DNA of 64,000 bases, from positions 1 to 64,000 of the forward strand of contig ABCO01000008.1 in the NCBI GenBank assembly GCA_000170815.1, in the 5' to 3' direction. The position numbers were made by a program, and so were the translations under genes. This document shows, in pieces, positions 18,338-26,602 of the stretch; positions within the stretch are counted from its first letter, which is position 1, and each line of letters begins with the position of its first letter. Under the pieces are notes generated by a model. It saw nothing but the letters and a program-made list of their open reading frames with translations, was not told where the DNA came from and ran no database searches. This stretch comes from an unidentified eubacterium SCB49. Lineage in GTDB: Bacteria > Bacteroidota > Bacteroidia > Flavobacteriales > Flavobacteriaceae.

Positions 18338-18505
18338 TTAAGCTTCTTCTTTTTTCTTTGCTTCACGCTTTAGTTTGATATTTTCTATCAATGCTCCACC
18401 AATCCAATAAGGGATTATTGATACTAAAAATATCATTAACCAAAAACCTATAGTAAGTATTGTTAAGAAAGCTAAAAATCCTAAATATTGGTCAAAATCA
18501 AACAT
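18338..18505 (-). CDS. Small membrane protein, 55 residues
   Basis: This short leftward reading frame begins MFDFDQYLGF and consists of one long hydrophobic stretch (about residues 8-38, perhaps two helices split at IIPYW). A basic-acidic tail ending KREAKKKEEA follows. It fits exactly between a start at 18505 and a terminator 22 bases after its stop, which argues for a real gene. No family is recognised. The positive tail suggests a cytoplasmic C-terminus. Confidence 0.6.
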   Translation of the reverse strand: MFDFDQYLGFLAFLTILTIGFWLMIFLVSIIPYWIGGALIENIKLKREAKKKEEA

Positions 18506-18651
18506 AGTGCGTATTATTAAGTTCTTGGCAAAGATAGGGAGTATTTTTATAAAATAAAACCTCCTATTAAAAAAGAAATAGAGTTTTCAACAAGTTTTTA
18601 ACCTTCTTAATCGGTTCTTCAATAAAAAAACAATGGGACTCGATTAAAATA

Positions 18652-19626
18652 TCACTTTTTGATAACCCTTCGCTGTAGCTTTTTACCATTATAATTAGCT
18701 TGTACTAAATATATTCCATTTTTTAATGCCGAAATATCAATCGTTTCTCCATCGGTCACTATACCAGAAAAAACATCTCGTCCTAAAGTATCAAACATAC
18801 GTATGTGCGTTAAACCTTGAGTCGATATAAATAAATCTGTGGTAGCTGGATTAGGATATAGCTTAAATTCAAAAGTGAACGTTTCAGTAATAGCTAATAT
18901 TTCTTCATTAATTACACCTACAGCATCAAGATCAAAGCCTCCAGAATAAAAGGGCGTACTAAAAGGCTCGTTTATAACATTTCCGAAGTCATCATAACGT
19001 GCATACTCAGGATCTATACTTCCTACTACATCTATAATTTTTATATGCGTAATCGCATTTTTATCTAACAACGAATTATCAGGTACTTCTGAAAGGTCAA
19101 ATGGCGTTCCAAATAAAGCGCGGTACTTACCTGCAAGATTATTTATATAAGTTGGGTCTACATTGCCAAATCCTTCAACCTGTTCGTTAGTTTGCGTTTG
19201 GCTATGAGAAGGAAATCTAAAAAAATTAGTTCCATCTGAACTCACCTCAACAAATGCTAATTCTAAAAAAGTATCGCTAAAGCTATTTTCAAACACAGCA
19301 AAATCAAAACCTTCACCATTTCCTATTGGCGTATCAAAAGTAAGAACAGCTTCTCCCCCATCGCCTAAGCTAACTGGGTTTACTGTAGCAACACCTAGTG
19401 CATCTTCTGGCGAACCATAAGATGCAAAAGTGCTACCATTATCTTCAGCTGTAGGGTCTGAAATATCAATCAAGCCTCGCGTTACCTCAATACCTGTAGC
19501 CCAAGAGACAAATACGGTACTCTCTGCTGCAATAGCAGTAGAACCCTCTTGTCCCGCAGCGGGCGGATAACTTTGTGCGTGTAAAAACGAGTTTACTAAG
19601 AGTAATGCGAAAGCTAAATATCTCAT
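18652..19626 (-). CDS. T9SS-secreted surface protein of the cobalamin operon
   Basis: A signal peptide (about residues 1-18, ending LHAQ) leads into an unassigned beta-rich region (about 20-240) containing VLTFDTPIGNGEGFDFAVFENSF and GGFDLDAVGVIN. A type A T9SS sorting domain closes the protein (about 253-324, starting FKLYPNPA and ending in a basic motif). The product should cross the outer membrane through the T9SS and be displayed or released. The ATG overlaps the stop of the upstream T9SS propeller gene in ATGA, so it is translated with that gene. It is the last gene of a riboswitch-led operon, hence a likely role in corrinoid capture; I know no characterised homologue. Acidic overall. 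Confidence 0.82.
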   Translation of the reverse strand: MRYLAFALLLVNSFLHAQSYPPAAGQEGSTAIAAESTVFVSWATGIEVTRGLIDISDPTAEDNGSTFASYGSPEDALGVATVNPVSLGDGGEAVLTFDTPIGNGEGFDFAVFENSFSDTFLELAFVEVSSDGTNFFRFPSHSQTQTNEQVEGFGNVDPTYINNLAGKYRALFGTPFDLSEVPDNSLLDKNAITHIKIIDVVGSIDPEYARYDDFGNVINEPFSTPFYSGGFDLDAVGVINEEILAITETFTFEFKLYPNPATTDLFISTQGLTHIRMFDTLGRDVFSGIVTDGETIDISALKNGIYLVQANYNGKKLQRRVIKK

Positions 19627-20915
19627 TCTACAATTAATTTTTGTGTACTTGTTGATCCATTATTTTCAAGTTGAACTACATAAATTCCTGCTTTTACTCC
19701 TTCTAGAGAGATAGCTTGATTTGAAGATGTAGTTTCTAATACCTTTTGACCTGTAATAGTATATAACGTAACCGCAACAGTTTCTGTAGTATTTAGATAA
19801 AAACTACCAGTAGCTGGGTTAGGAAATACTTTAATTATTGATGAAGCTACATCATTTACCCCAAGTTCTTCTTCTTCATACTTATAAAAACCATTAGGTA
19901 ATGGACCAACAACGTTTTCTGACACAAAAGTACCATCTTCTGCATATATAAATACACTCCCTTCGTTTACATAATCATTAGCATCACCAATGTATAATTG
20001 ATCGTCTATTTTATTAAAACCGTAAGGAATAGCGATACCTTCTGATGTTGTATCTATAAAAGACGAAGTAGGTAATGTAGTTGCTGTAAGCGCCATTTTA
20101 TAAACAGTACTACCTATCATATAAAACACATCTGTTTCATCTAAACCTAAAAATTGTGGATGCGTTATTTCAGGAAAAGTAAACGTCTCTATTGTATCAT
20201 AAGAACTTAGATCTATTTTCACTAAAGCCCCTGTAGTTTCTACATCTGCATAACTTGGTTTTCCACTACATAACACATATAAAAAGTCATCATCAATACG
20301 CAATGTAGAAGGCACATCACCTACCGTGATACTTTCTACAGCATTAGTTGCTGCATCTATTACAGAAATAGTATTTCCGAAACCATAACCACCTTGATGC
20401 GCGATAAATAATTTACCTTCTTTTTCTACAATTTCTTCTGGACCTTCTGCTACAGGAATTGTCTCAAGTACTGTATTAGTTTCAAGATCTATCACAGCAA
20501 CATAATCATCGTCTGTTACGCCTCCATCACCCCAGTTAGTTACATATCCTTTTCCATCAAAAAAGGCTATATTACGTGGGTTTTCCATCTGATCTGTAAT
20601 GGTAGTTACGGCTTCAAAGTTACTTCTATTTACTACTTGTACGGCATTACTTCCATTTAAAACAATGTATGTGTAATCTTCTTGAATACCCATTCCTTGT
20701 CCTGTATTTCCTAGTTCAGCACCTCCATTTTGTGTGCTGTAAATATTGTTTTCAAGTATTCCATTTTCGTCAAAATGAGATACCGCGGCAGAAGGAGTTC
20801 CAAAAAGCCCTTCATTTAAAACAAAAACACCTTCTGTGTAATCTTGAGAAAAAGCGCTAAAAGAACATAAAAGTCCTGTAATAATTGCAATAGATTTTTT
20901 GTAATAATTTTTCAT
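19623..20915 (-). CDS. BtuG-like beta-propeller with T9SS sorting domain
   Basis: After a signal peptide (ending AFSQ) lies a YncE-like beta-propeller (about residues 25-345), with repeating blades such as NTVLETIPVAEGPEEIV and NTISVIDAATNAV. A type A T9SS tail follows (about 358-430, starting KVFPNPATG). The propeller aligns end to end with that of the neighbouring lipoprotein: both start DYT-GVFVLNEG or DYT-GLFVLNEG and share PRNIAF/PRYIAF, TNWGD and GGYG-GNTI. In Bacteroides, BtuG is a surface lipoprotein propeller that binds cobalamin very tightly on top of BtuB. This second copy would be displayed through the T9SS instead of a lipid anchor. It lies 25 bases after the lipoprotein copy. 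Confidence 0.82.
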   Translation of the reverse strand: MKNYYKKSIAIITGLLCSFSAFSQDYTEGVFVLNEGLFGTPSAAVSHFDENGILENNIYSTQNGGAELGNTGQGMGIQEDYTYIVLNGSNAVQVVNRSNFEAVTTITDQMENPRNIAFFDGKGYVTNWGDGGVTDDDYVAVIDLETNTVLETIPVAEGPEEIVEKEGKLFIAHQGGYGFGNTISVIDAATNAVESITVGDVPSTLRIDDDFLYVLCSGKPSYADVETTGALVKIDLSSYDTIETFTFPEITHPQFLGLDETDVFYMIGSTVYKMALTATTLPTSSFIDTTSEGIAIPYGFNKIDDQLYIGDANDYVNEGSVFIYAEDGTFVSENVVGPLPNGFYKYEEEELGVNDVASSIIKVFPNPATGSFYLNTTETVAVTLYTITGQKVLETTSSNQAISLEGVKAGIYVVQLENNGSTSTQKLIVE

Positions 20916-20939
20916 TTAATTTAAATTTATAAGTATATA

Positions 20940-22025
20940 TTAATTGTTGAAATAAAAAGAATTTGGAATTATAGCTACTGTAAATTGTTGCTGTAATGCT
21001 CCATTAAGATTATAAATAAAAGTTTCGCCATTAGAAGCGTAGTCTTTTGCATCTGCTAAATAAATAAGACCTTCAGCTACTGTAAAACCATAAAGTATTT
21101 CTAGCCCATCTAAAGCAGGCTCAAAAATAGGCGTTGTAGGAAGCTGAAAATTAGCTGTAGTCATAGCATAAACAGATCCTTCTTGTGTGAAGTACAATGT
21201 ATTATTGTCTAATTCTAAAAAACTAGGGTGTACACCTTCAGGAAAAGAAAGCGAAGCTTCTGTAGTATATGTATTGGCGTTAATTTTATACAATGCGCCT
21301 TGGGTCTCTTCGCCAGTATAAGGAGCTTTACCTGCACATAACACATAGAGTGAGTTATCTGAGATTACCATTCCAGTTGGAACATCTGAGACTTCAATAT
21401 TTGAAACCACAAGTTGTGTTTCTAAATCTATAACTGTAATCGTGTTACCATAACCGTATCCTCCTTTTTGCGCCACAAATAGTTTTCCGTTATGAACCAC
21501 CATTTTCTCTGGACCTTCAGACACTATAATTTTTGACTCTACAAGATTTGTCTCTAAGTTAAGTACCGCTACATAATCATCATTAGGATCATTAGGATCT
21601 CCCCAATTTGTAATAAAACCATTGCTGTCACTAAAAGCAATATAACGCGGATTTACAATTTGAGAAGTTACTGTTGCTATGCTTGTAAAAGTATTTCTAT
21701 CTACCACCTCAACAGTAGAAGAGTTATTTACAACAATGTAGCCATAGTCTTCATTAAAGCCCATACTCTGTGCCGTGTCACCAAGGTTTTTATCATTAAC
21801 TCCAGCAAATATTGATTGATATAATTGGCCTTCATTATCTAAAAATGAAACAGAGGCATTTGATGACCCATACCCTCCTTCATTTAACACAAAGAGACCT
21901 TGAGTATAATCGCCCGTAATAGGCACTTCTTGAACAGGATCATCACGGTCATCACTAGTACAAGAGAGTATCGCAAGACAGATGATTGATAGTAATATGG
22001 TTTTATTTAGTTGTATTTTTTTCAT
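20940..22025 (-). CDS. btuG: BtuG-like surface lipoprotein beta-propeller
   Basis: The signal MKKIQLNKTILLSIICLAILSC ends in a lipobox Cys22. An acidic SDDRDDP stretch follows, of the kind that marks surface-exposed Bacteroidota lipoproteins. From about residue 40 to 361 the protein is a YncE-like propeller (DUF5074-type) with NTITVIDLETQLVVSNIEV-type blades. Its gene directly follows the BtuB-like receptor gene (2 bases) behind a cobalamin riboswitch. This is the arrangement of Bacteroides btuB-btuG, where BtuG captures cobalamin and caps the receptor. The BtuG name rests on fold and context, not on a measured identity. Confidence 0.8.
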   Translation of the reverse strand: MKKIQLNKTILLSIICLAILSCTSDDRDDPVQEVPITGDYTQGLFVLNEGGYGSSNASVSFLDNEGQLYQSIFAGVNDKNLGDTAQSMGFNEDYGYIVVNNSSTVEVVDRNTFTSIATVTSQIVNPRYIAFSDSNGFITNWGDPNDPNDDYVAVLNLETNLVESKIIVSEGPEKMVVHNGKLFVAQKGGYGYGNTITVIDLETQLVVSNIEVSDVPTGMVISDNSLYVLCAGKAPYTGEETQGALYKINANTYTTEASLSFPEGVHPSFLELDNNTLYFTQEGSVYAMTTANFQLPTTPIFEPALDGLEILYGFTVAEGLIYLADAKDYASNGETFIYNLNGALQQQFTVAIIPNSFYFNN

Positions 22026-22027
22026 AA

Positions 22028-23863
22028 TTAAATAGTGATATTGAGATATACATTAAGATTACGCCCCGGCAATGGCCTATTGAGCACGCTCTCATAATCT
22101 TCATTCCAAAGGTTTAATATTTGTGCGCCTATTTTATAGGTATTGGCTTTTCCGAAGTTATACTCTGCTCCTAAATTTGCAACCATATAACTGTCTAAAA
22201 TGTCTTGTGTAGAATTATCTGAAGTGGTGAAAACCTCACCGTTATTAATGTATTGATAATATGCATTTATGTTTTTAAAACGATAGCCTAAAGCCATTGT
22301 AAACTTGTGATAAGGAACATAAATAAGCTGTTTTTTAATTTCTGTATTTTCAGATACTGTGTAGGCATACGTAGCATTAACTGTTACCGTATGGTTTGCA
22401 ATTTTCTTCTCATAACCAAAAACACTTTCAAGACCATAAATAACAACATTGTTTGTGTTTTCTGGTCTAAAAATACCATCGGTTCCTGGTACATATCGTA
22501 ATAAATCTGAAACTTTATTATAGTATCCAGTCACCAAAAGCGTTGCTTTTTTATAAGAAAAAACATGACTCATCTCACCTTGGTAAGAAGTTTCTGGTTT
22601 TAGATTTGGGTTACCTAAACCTGTCCAGTATAAATCGTTATACGTTGGTATTCTAAAGTTTTTTGAGGTATTAAGCTTAAATTGATAAAAAGGAGAAAAC
22701 GTATACCGCAAGCCTGCAGAATAAAGTAAAGGGTTGCCAAAGGCTTCATTAGTTTCTTGCCTTAGCCCTATTTCATATAAAAACGTAGAAGAAACCTTAT
22801 GTTTCATACTTAAAGTTGCGGCTCCAAGATTTCGAGTTGCCGAAGAAATATCAGACCCACGACCATCATTGTGTGTGTATTGCGCTCCGGCAGTTAGCAA
22901 CACCTTAGACGAAACAGAATAATCTAAATTATAGTGAGCAATAAAATTCTGAACATTTCCGAAGGTAAAATAATCACTATCTATATTTGCAAAATATTGA
23001 TATTCTTCTGTAGTGACGGCCATTTTAAGATTTGAAACAACCTTACTAAAAGTACTTTTCCAAGAGATTAAAGAACGGGTATTAAAATCGGTATACTTCG
23101 TCTTTAAAGCATTAGGTGTGGGTAATGAAAAGTTACGTCTACCTTTATAGATATTAGCAAATACATTGATCGTGTTTGTTTTGTTTAGTTTAAATCCAGA
23201 TGCTAAGCTAACATTTGTATTATTGTATTGACCATTTTCATTTTTACGATCTGTATTAGGATATGGGTAATCATTTTCAGATTCGTTTCTGGAAAGACCA
23301 AGACTAAAACTTGCTTTCTCTGTGGCATACTGCGTTTGGTTGTCAATACCATAGGTATTAAACGCACCATAGTTTACAAAAAGCTGATTGGCAAAACCTG
23401 TATCGTACTTGAGTGTATTTACTAGATTAATACTCCCGCCTATGGCTCCACTACCTGTAGCTACACTACCACCACCTGGTGTAACCTCTATAGTATTAAA
23501 ACCACGTGTATTTATGGTGTTAAAATCTGTTTGTCCTGTAGTTTGTGAGTTAATATTAATTCCGTTCCATAAAACAGCGGTTTGAGAGGCGGTAGTCCCT
23601 CTAAAAGATGGAGAAGAAACCATTCCTAACCCATTTTCTTTAAAATATACCGTGCTATTAAAATTAAGCAAATTGGTAAGTGAAGGCTGACTTAAACGCA
23701 GCACACTATCTTTTAATACCAATACATTTGTTGTGTAAACAGAATCTTTTAATTGTTTGTTGTATAGCATTACCTCTCCTAATACATTAATAGTATCGGA
23801 TTGAGAAAAGCTAGCATGAGAAAAACACATGCTACAAAATAATAGGCATACAACTAGTTTCAT
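22028..23863 (-). CDS. btuB: BtuB-like TonB-dependent cobalamin receptor
   Basis: The outer-membrane receptor has 611 residues, close to the 614 of E. coli BtuB. After a signal peptide (ending ASFSQ) come the plug domain (about 50-160: PSFRGTTASQTAVLWNGININ, then GGGSVATGSGAIGGSINLVNT) and a 22-strand-type barrel. The barrel carries SPFYQFKLNTSKNFRIPTYNDLYW and ends NVYLNITI. No carboxypeptidase-like N-terminal extension is present, unlike SusC receptors. It is the first gene after the cobalamin riboswitch and heads the propeller operon, which makes corrinoid uptake by far the best call. Energy would come from TonB encoded elsewhere. Confidence 0.9.
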   Translation of the reverse strand: MKLVVCLLFCSMCFSHASFSQSDTINVLGEVMLYNKQLKDSVYTTNVLVLKDSVLRLSQPSLTNLLNFNSTVYFKENGLGMVSSPSFRGTTASQTAVLWNGININSQTTGQTDFNTINTRGFNTIEVTPGGGSVATGSGAIGGSINLVNTLKYDTGFANQLFVNYGAFNTYGIDNQTQYATEKASFSLGLSRNESENDYPYPNTDRKNENGQYNNTNVSLASGFKLNKTNTINVFANIYKGRRNFSLPTPNALKTKYTDFNTRSLISWKSTFSKVVSNLKMAVTTEEYQYFANIDSDYFTFGNVQNFIAHYNLDYSVSSKVLLTAGAQYTHNDGRGSDISSATRNLGAATLSMKHKVSSTFLYEIGLRQETNEAFGNPLLYSAGLRYTFSPFYQFKLNTSKNFRIPTYNDLYWTGLGNPNLKPETSYQGEMSHVFSYKKATLLVTGYYNKVSDLLRYVPGTDGIFRPENTNNVVIYGLESVFGYEKKIANHTVTVNATYAYTVSENTEIKKQLIYVPYHKFTMALGYRFKNINAYYQYINNGEVFTTSDNSTQDILDSYMVANLGAEYNFGKANTYKIGAQILNLWNEDYESVLNRPLPGRNLNVYLNITI

Positions 23864-23911
23864 AAACGCAAAGCTTTTTACCCGAAAGCTACCGTGTTAA
23901 ATTAATAAAGA

Positions 23912-24083
23912 CTCTGGGCAGGTCTCCTGGCTTATCTCGTGACACCTTCCCGTTCGCTTTGGCGACAGTGGCAAAAAGAATCACTGATTTACAAATAGTA
24001 AACCGACTTACAGTTGCGGGAACAGCTTGGGTTTTACACCCAATTCCCTTTTAAGAACATTAAAAATGTTCACCTAAAATCTG
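23912..24083 (-). ncRNA. Cobalamin riboswitch
   Basis: Read on the minus strand, the leader holds the conserved cobalamin aptamer pieces in order: GGTGAAC, AAAAGGGAATTGGGTG followed by AAACCCAA, CCCGCAACTGTAA, the GCCACTG core, GGGAAGGTG, and the B12 box AGCCAGGAGACCTGCC (23917-23932). About 50 bases separate the box from the receptor start, enough for a short expression platform that hides the ribosome site. Known biology: adenosyl- or other cobalamin binding turns such uptake operons off. Confidence 0.96.
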
Positions 24084-24086
24084 GCG

Positions 24087-24094
24087 CAAAAATA
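24087..24094 (-). promoter_or_regulatory. Promoter -7 element of the cobalamin operon
   Basis: On the minus strand the sequence reads TATTTTTG, matching the Bacteroidota TAnnTTTG element, and it sits only a few bases before the first conserved riboswitch segment. Transcription would therefore begin close to the 5' end of the aptamer. A convincing -33 TTTG was not found. Confidence 0.55.
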
Positions 24095-24175
24095 CGACTA
24101 TTTAGTATATCTCTCACTACTCTTTTAGTTTAAACTATAGAACAAGTACATTTGTGTGCATTTTAAATACTTTTT

Positions 24176-24856
24176 ATGATTTACACTAAAACTTTCTGGA
24201 GATTATCATTTGTTCTCTTATTCATTACTACCATAACGAGTTGTAATACTAACAAATCTGATATTTTTGATGATCAAAAGATATGTAGCTGTTATCAAAA
24301 TTCTGAAAGAAACAACCATCAATCAAAAATTATTGAATGTTTACAGCCTATAATTGAAACAGCAGAAAAAAAAGCTATAGATGAAGGCATCAGCGCAAAT
24401 TTATACATTAGTGCAATGCTTGATAAAACGACAATTAAACTCTTTAAAAATTGTGCCTTATTTCAAGAAGAATTTAATCAAGATTATTTATCAAAATATG
24501 ACACAAAAAATGAGACTGAAAAACTATTCAGAAAAAAAGCGTTAAACGATATTCTTACTAGTGGAGTTACAACTCCAAAAAACCAAATCCAAGTCGCTAT
24601 TTATCAAACAATGGAGGCAAATTACGATGAAGCAATTAGCATTTTTAGCACCTTAGATAAAACCGATGAATACCTAATTGACATCTATAATTTTAGAGCA
24701 TTTATCTATCACCAAAAAGGGGAATTTAAAAAGGCCCTAAATGAGTTAAAAAAGCTAGAAGCAGAAGCAACTAAAAAAGGAAATGTAAAGATGCTAGATT
24801 TAGCAAAAACATGGATTTTAAATGTTAATCAAGAAATCGCTAAATCAAAGAAATAA
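24176..24856 (+). CDS. Lipoprotein with TPR-like C-terminus
   Basis: A signal peptide ends at a lipobox Cys (TTITSC, about residue 23), so this is an envelope lipoprotein. The middle has four cysteines (KICSCYQ, IIECLQ, KNCALF). The last third (about 145-226) has two helical pairs with TPR-like spacing (ANYDEAISIFSTLDK, GEFKKALNELKKLEAE). Its stop overlaps by one base the start of the binding-protein gene, so the two are translationally coupled. A structural or assembly role in the uptake system is possible, but I know no precedent. Confidence 0.7.
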   Translation: MIYTKTFWRLSFVLLFITTITSCNTNKSDIFDDQKICSCYQNSERNNHQSKIIECLQPIIETAEKKAIDEGISANLYISAMLDKTTIKLFKNCALFQEEFNQDYLSKYDTKNETEKLFRKKALNDILTSGVTTPKNQIQVAIYQTMEANYDEAISIFSTLDKTDEYLIDIYNFRAFIYHQKGEFKKALNELKKLEAEATKKGNVKMLDLAKTWILNVNQEIAKSKK

Positions 24857-25989
24857 TGCACATTAAATATTTCCTCTCCCTTTGTATTGGTTTAATTTTA
24901 CTCTCTTGTAATGAAAATAAAACTTCATTAGAAGTTGAAAACACTAAAACAACAGAAGTAAACTTCGCAAAAGGTTTTACAATAAGCTCAAATGAAAACC
25001 TTACTATAATTACCATCACAAACCCTTGGCCAGAAGCAAAAAAATCTTTCCGTTATGCTTTAGTTAAAGATGAGGCTTCGGTTAAAAGCTTAGAAGGAAA
25101 ATATGATGCAGTTGTAAAAGTACCCTTAACAGATATTGTGGTAACTTCTACTACTCACATTCCTTCTTTAGAAATGCTTGGCGTAGAAAAATCATTGGTC
25201 GGTTTTCCTAGCTTAAACTATATATCTTCTCAAAAAACAAGAAAGCATATTTCTGAAGGAAAAATTAAAGAATTAGGGAAAAACGAATCCATTAATACAG
25301 AAATGCTAATCGAACTTAATCCCCAAGCTGTGATAGGTTTTGGTATTGACGGGAACAACCCTACTTTTAACACTATAGAAAAACTAGGCACGCCTGTATT
25401 ATATAATGCAGACTGGACAGAGAAACACCCACTAGGGAAAGCAGAATGGATTAAGTTTTTTGGTGCCCTTTACGGGAAACAAAAAGAAGCTGATAGTATT
25501 TTTTCTGAAATAGAACGAAATTATAACGAAGCACAAAAAATTGCAAAAACCGCTACAACGAGTCCTACTATTTTAAGCGGCGCTATGTATAAAGATGTTT
25601 GGTATATGCCACAAGGAGATAGTTGGGCAGCACAATTTATAGCAGATGCAAATGGAGATTATCTCTGGAAAGACTCTGAAGGCACAGGAAGTATTGCACT
25701 AAATCTAGAATCTGTCTTAGAAAAAGGTCAAAACGCCCAAATATGGATTAGTCCTGGACAGTTTAAAAGCACAGAACAACTAGCAGAAATGCACCACATG
25801 TATACACAATTTGACGCTTTTAAAAATGACAAGGTGTATAATTTCACAAACAAAACAGGTGCTACAGGCGGTGTGATTTATTACGAACTAGCACCTAACA
25901 GACCAGATATTGTATTAAAAGATATTATTAAAATATTGCATCCAGAATTATTACCAGAACACGAACTTTATTTTTTTAGTAAGATATAA
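24856..25989 (+). CDS. btuF: Cobalamin/siderophore-type substrate-binding lipoprotein (BtuF-like)
   Basis: The lipoprotein signal ends LLSC (Cys18). The mature part has the two-lobe BtuF/FecB/FhuD fold with a rigid linker helix: lobe one carries DIVVTSTTHIPSLEMLG and LNPQAVIGFG, and lobe two carries LSGAMYKDVWYMPQGDSWAAQFIADA. It delivers ligand to an ABC permease at the inner membrane. The permease and ATPase genes follow after a repeat array. Together with the divergent riboswitch-controlled BtuB-like operon, cobalamin is the likeliest ligand; a siderophore cannot be excluded from sequence alone, and no riboswitch precedes this gene. Confidence 0.82.
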   Translation: MHIKYFLSLCIGLILLSCNENKTSLEVENTKTTEVNFAKGFTISSNENLTIITITNPWPEAKKSFRYALVKDEASVKSLEGKYDAVVKVPLTDIVVTSTTHIPSLEMLGVEKSLVGFPSLNYISSQKTRKHISEGKIKELGKNESINTEMLIELNPQAVIGFGIDGNNPTFNTIEKLGTPVLYNADWTEKHPLGKAEWIKFFGALYGKQKEADSIFSEIERNYNEAQKIAKTATTSPTILSGAMYKDVWYMPQGDSWAAQFIADANGDYLWKDSEGTGSIALNLESVLEKGQNAQIWISPGQFKSTEQLAEMHHMYTQFDAFKNDKVYNFTNKTGATGGVIYYELAPNRPDIVLKDIIKILHPELLPEHELYFFSKI

Positions 25990-26027
25990 AATTATGGTGG
26001 TGCGTGTTTAGATGTCTGGCTGTTAAT

Positions 26028-26591
26028 GGTCTTCGACTGCGCTCAGACTGACATAGTGAAAAGTAAAACCCACGACAATGTCACATTGAGCGCAGTCGAA
26101 ATGAAACAAAAAGACGAAATATTAATAAAGAAGCTAATTTAAGTATCATTGCGTAGTCAATGCTTGAAAAATTGTAATGACCATTGGTCTTCGACTGCGC
26201 TCAGACTGACATAGTGAAAAGTAAAACCCACGACAATGTCACATTGAGCGCAGTCGAAATGAAACAAAAAGATGAAATATTAATAAAGAAGCTAATTTAA
26301 GTATCATTGTGTGGTCAATGCTTAAAAAAATGTAACAACAATCGGTCTTCGACTGTGCTCAGACTGACATAATGAGAACATGAAACCCATCACAATGTCA
26401 CATTGAGCGCAGTCGAAATGAAACAAAAAGACGAAATATTAATAAAGAAGCTAATTTAAGTATCATTGTGTGGTTTATGTTTGAAAAAATGTAATAACAA
26501 TCGGTCTTCGACTGCGCTCAGACTGACAGGAATGAAAAAAGAAAGCTATAGCTATGTCACATTGAGCGCAGTCGAAATGAAACAAAAAGAT
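26028..26591. repeat. Four-copy array of 158-bp repeats with long inverted arms
   Basis: Four units start at 26028, 26186, 26344 and 26503 (periods 158, 158 and 159; the last is about 89 bases and lacks the spacer half). Each begins with an inverted pair: left arm TTCGACTGCGCTCA then GACTGACA, right arm TGTCACAT then TGAGCGCAGTCGAA, about 30 bases apart. A nearly identical 80-base spacer follows, starting ATGAAACAAAAAGA. The units are almost identical; the third has TTCGACTGTGC in the left arm. The palindrome resembles dispersed REP-like elements of Flavobacteriaceae (recalled). No transposase or gene lies inside. It separates the binding-protein gene from the permease gene and may attenuate read-through. 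Confidence 0.9.
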
Positions 26592-26602
26592 AACTAATCA
26601 AC

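Noticed and set aside
26028..26591. CRISPR array
   Set aside because: The repeating unit is 158 bp including its spacer, and the spacers are nearly identical between copies. Only four copies exist and no cas gene is near.
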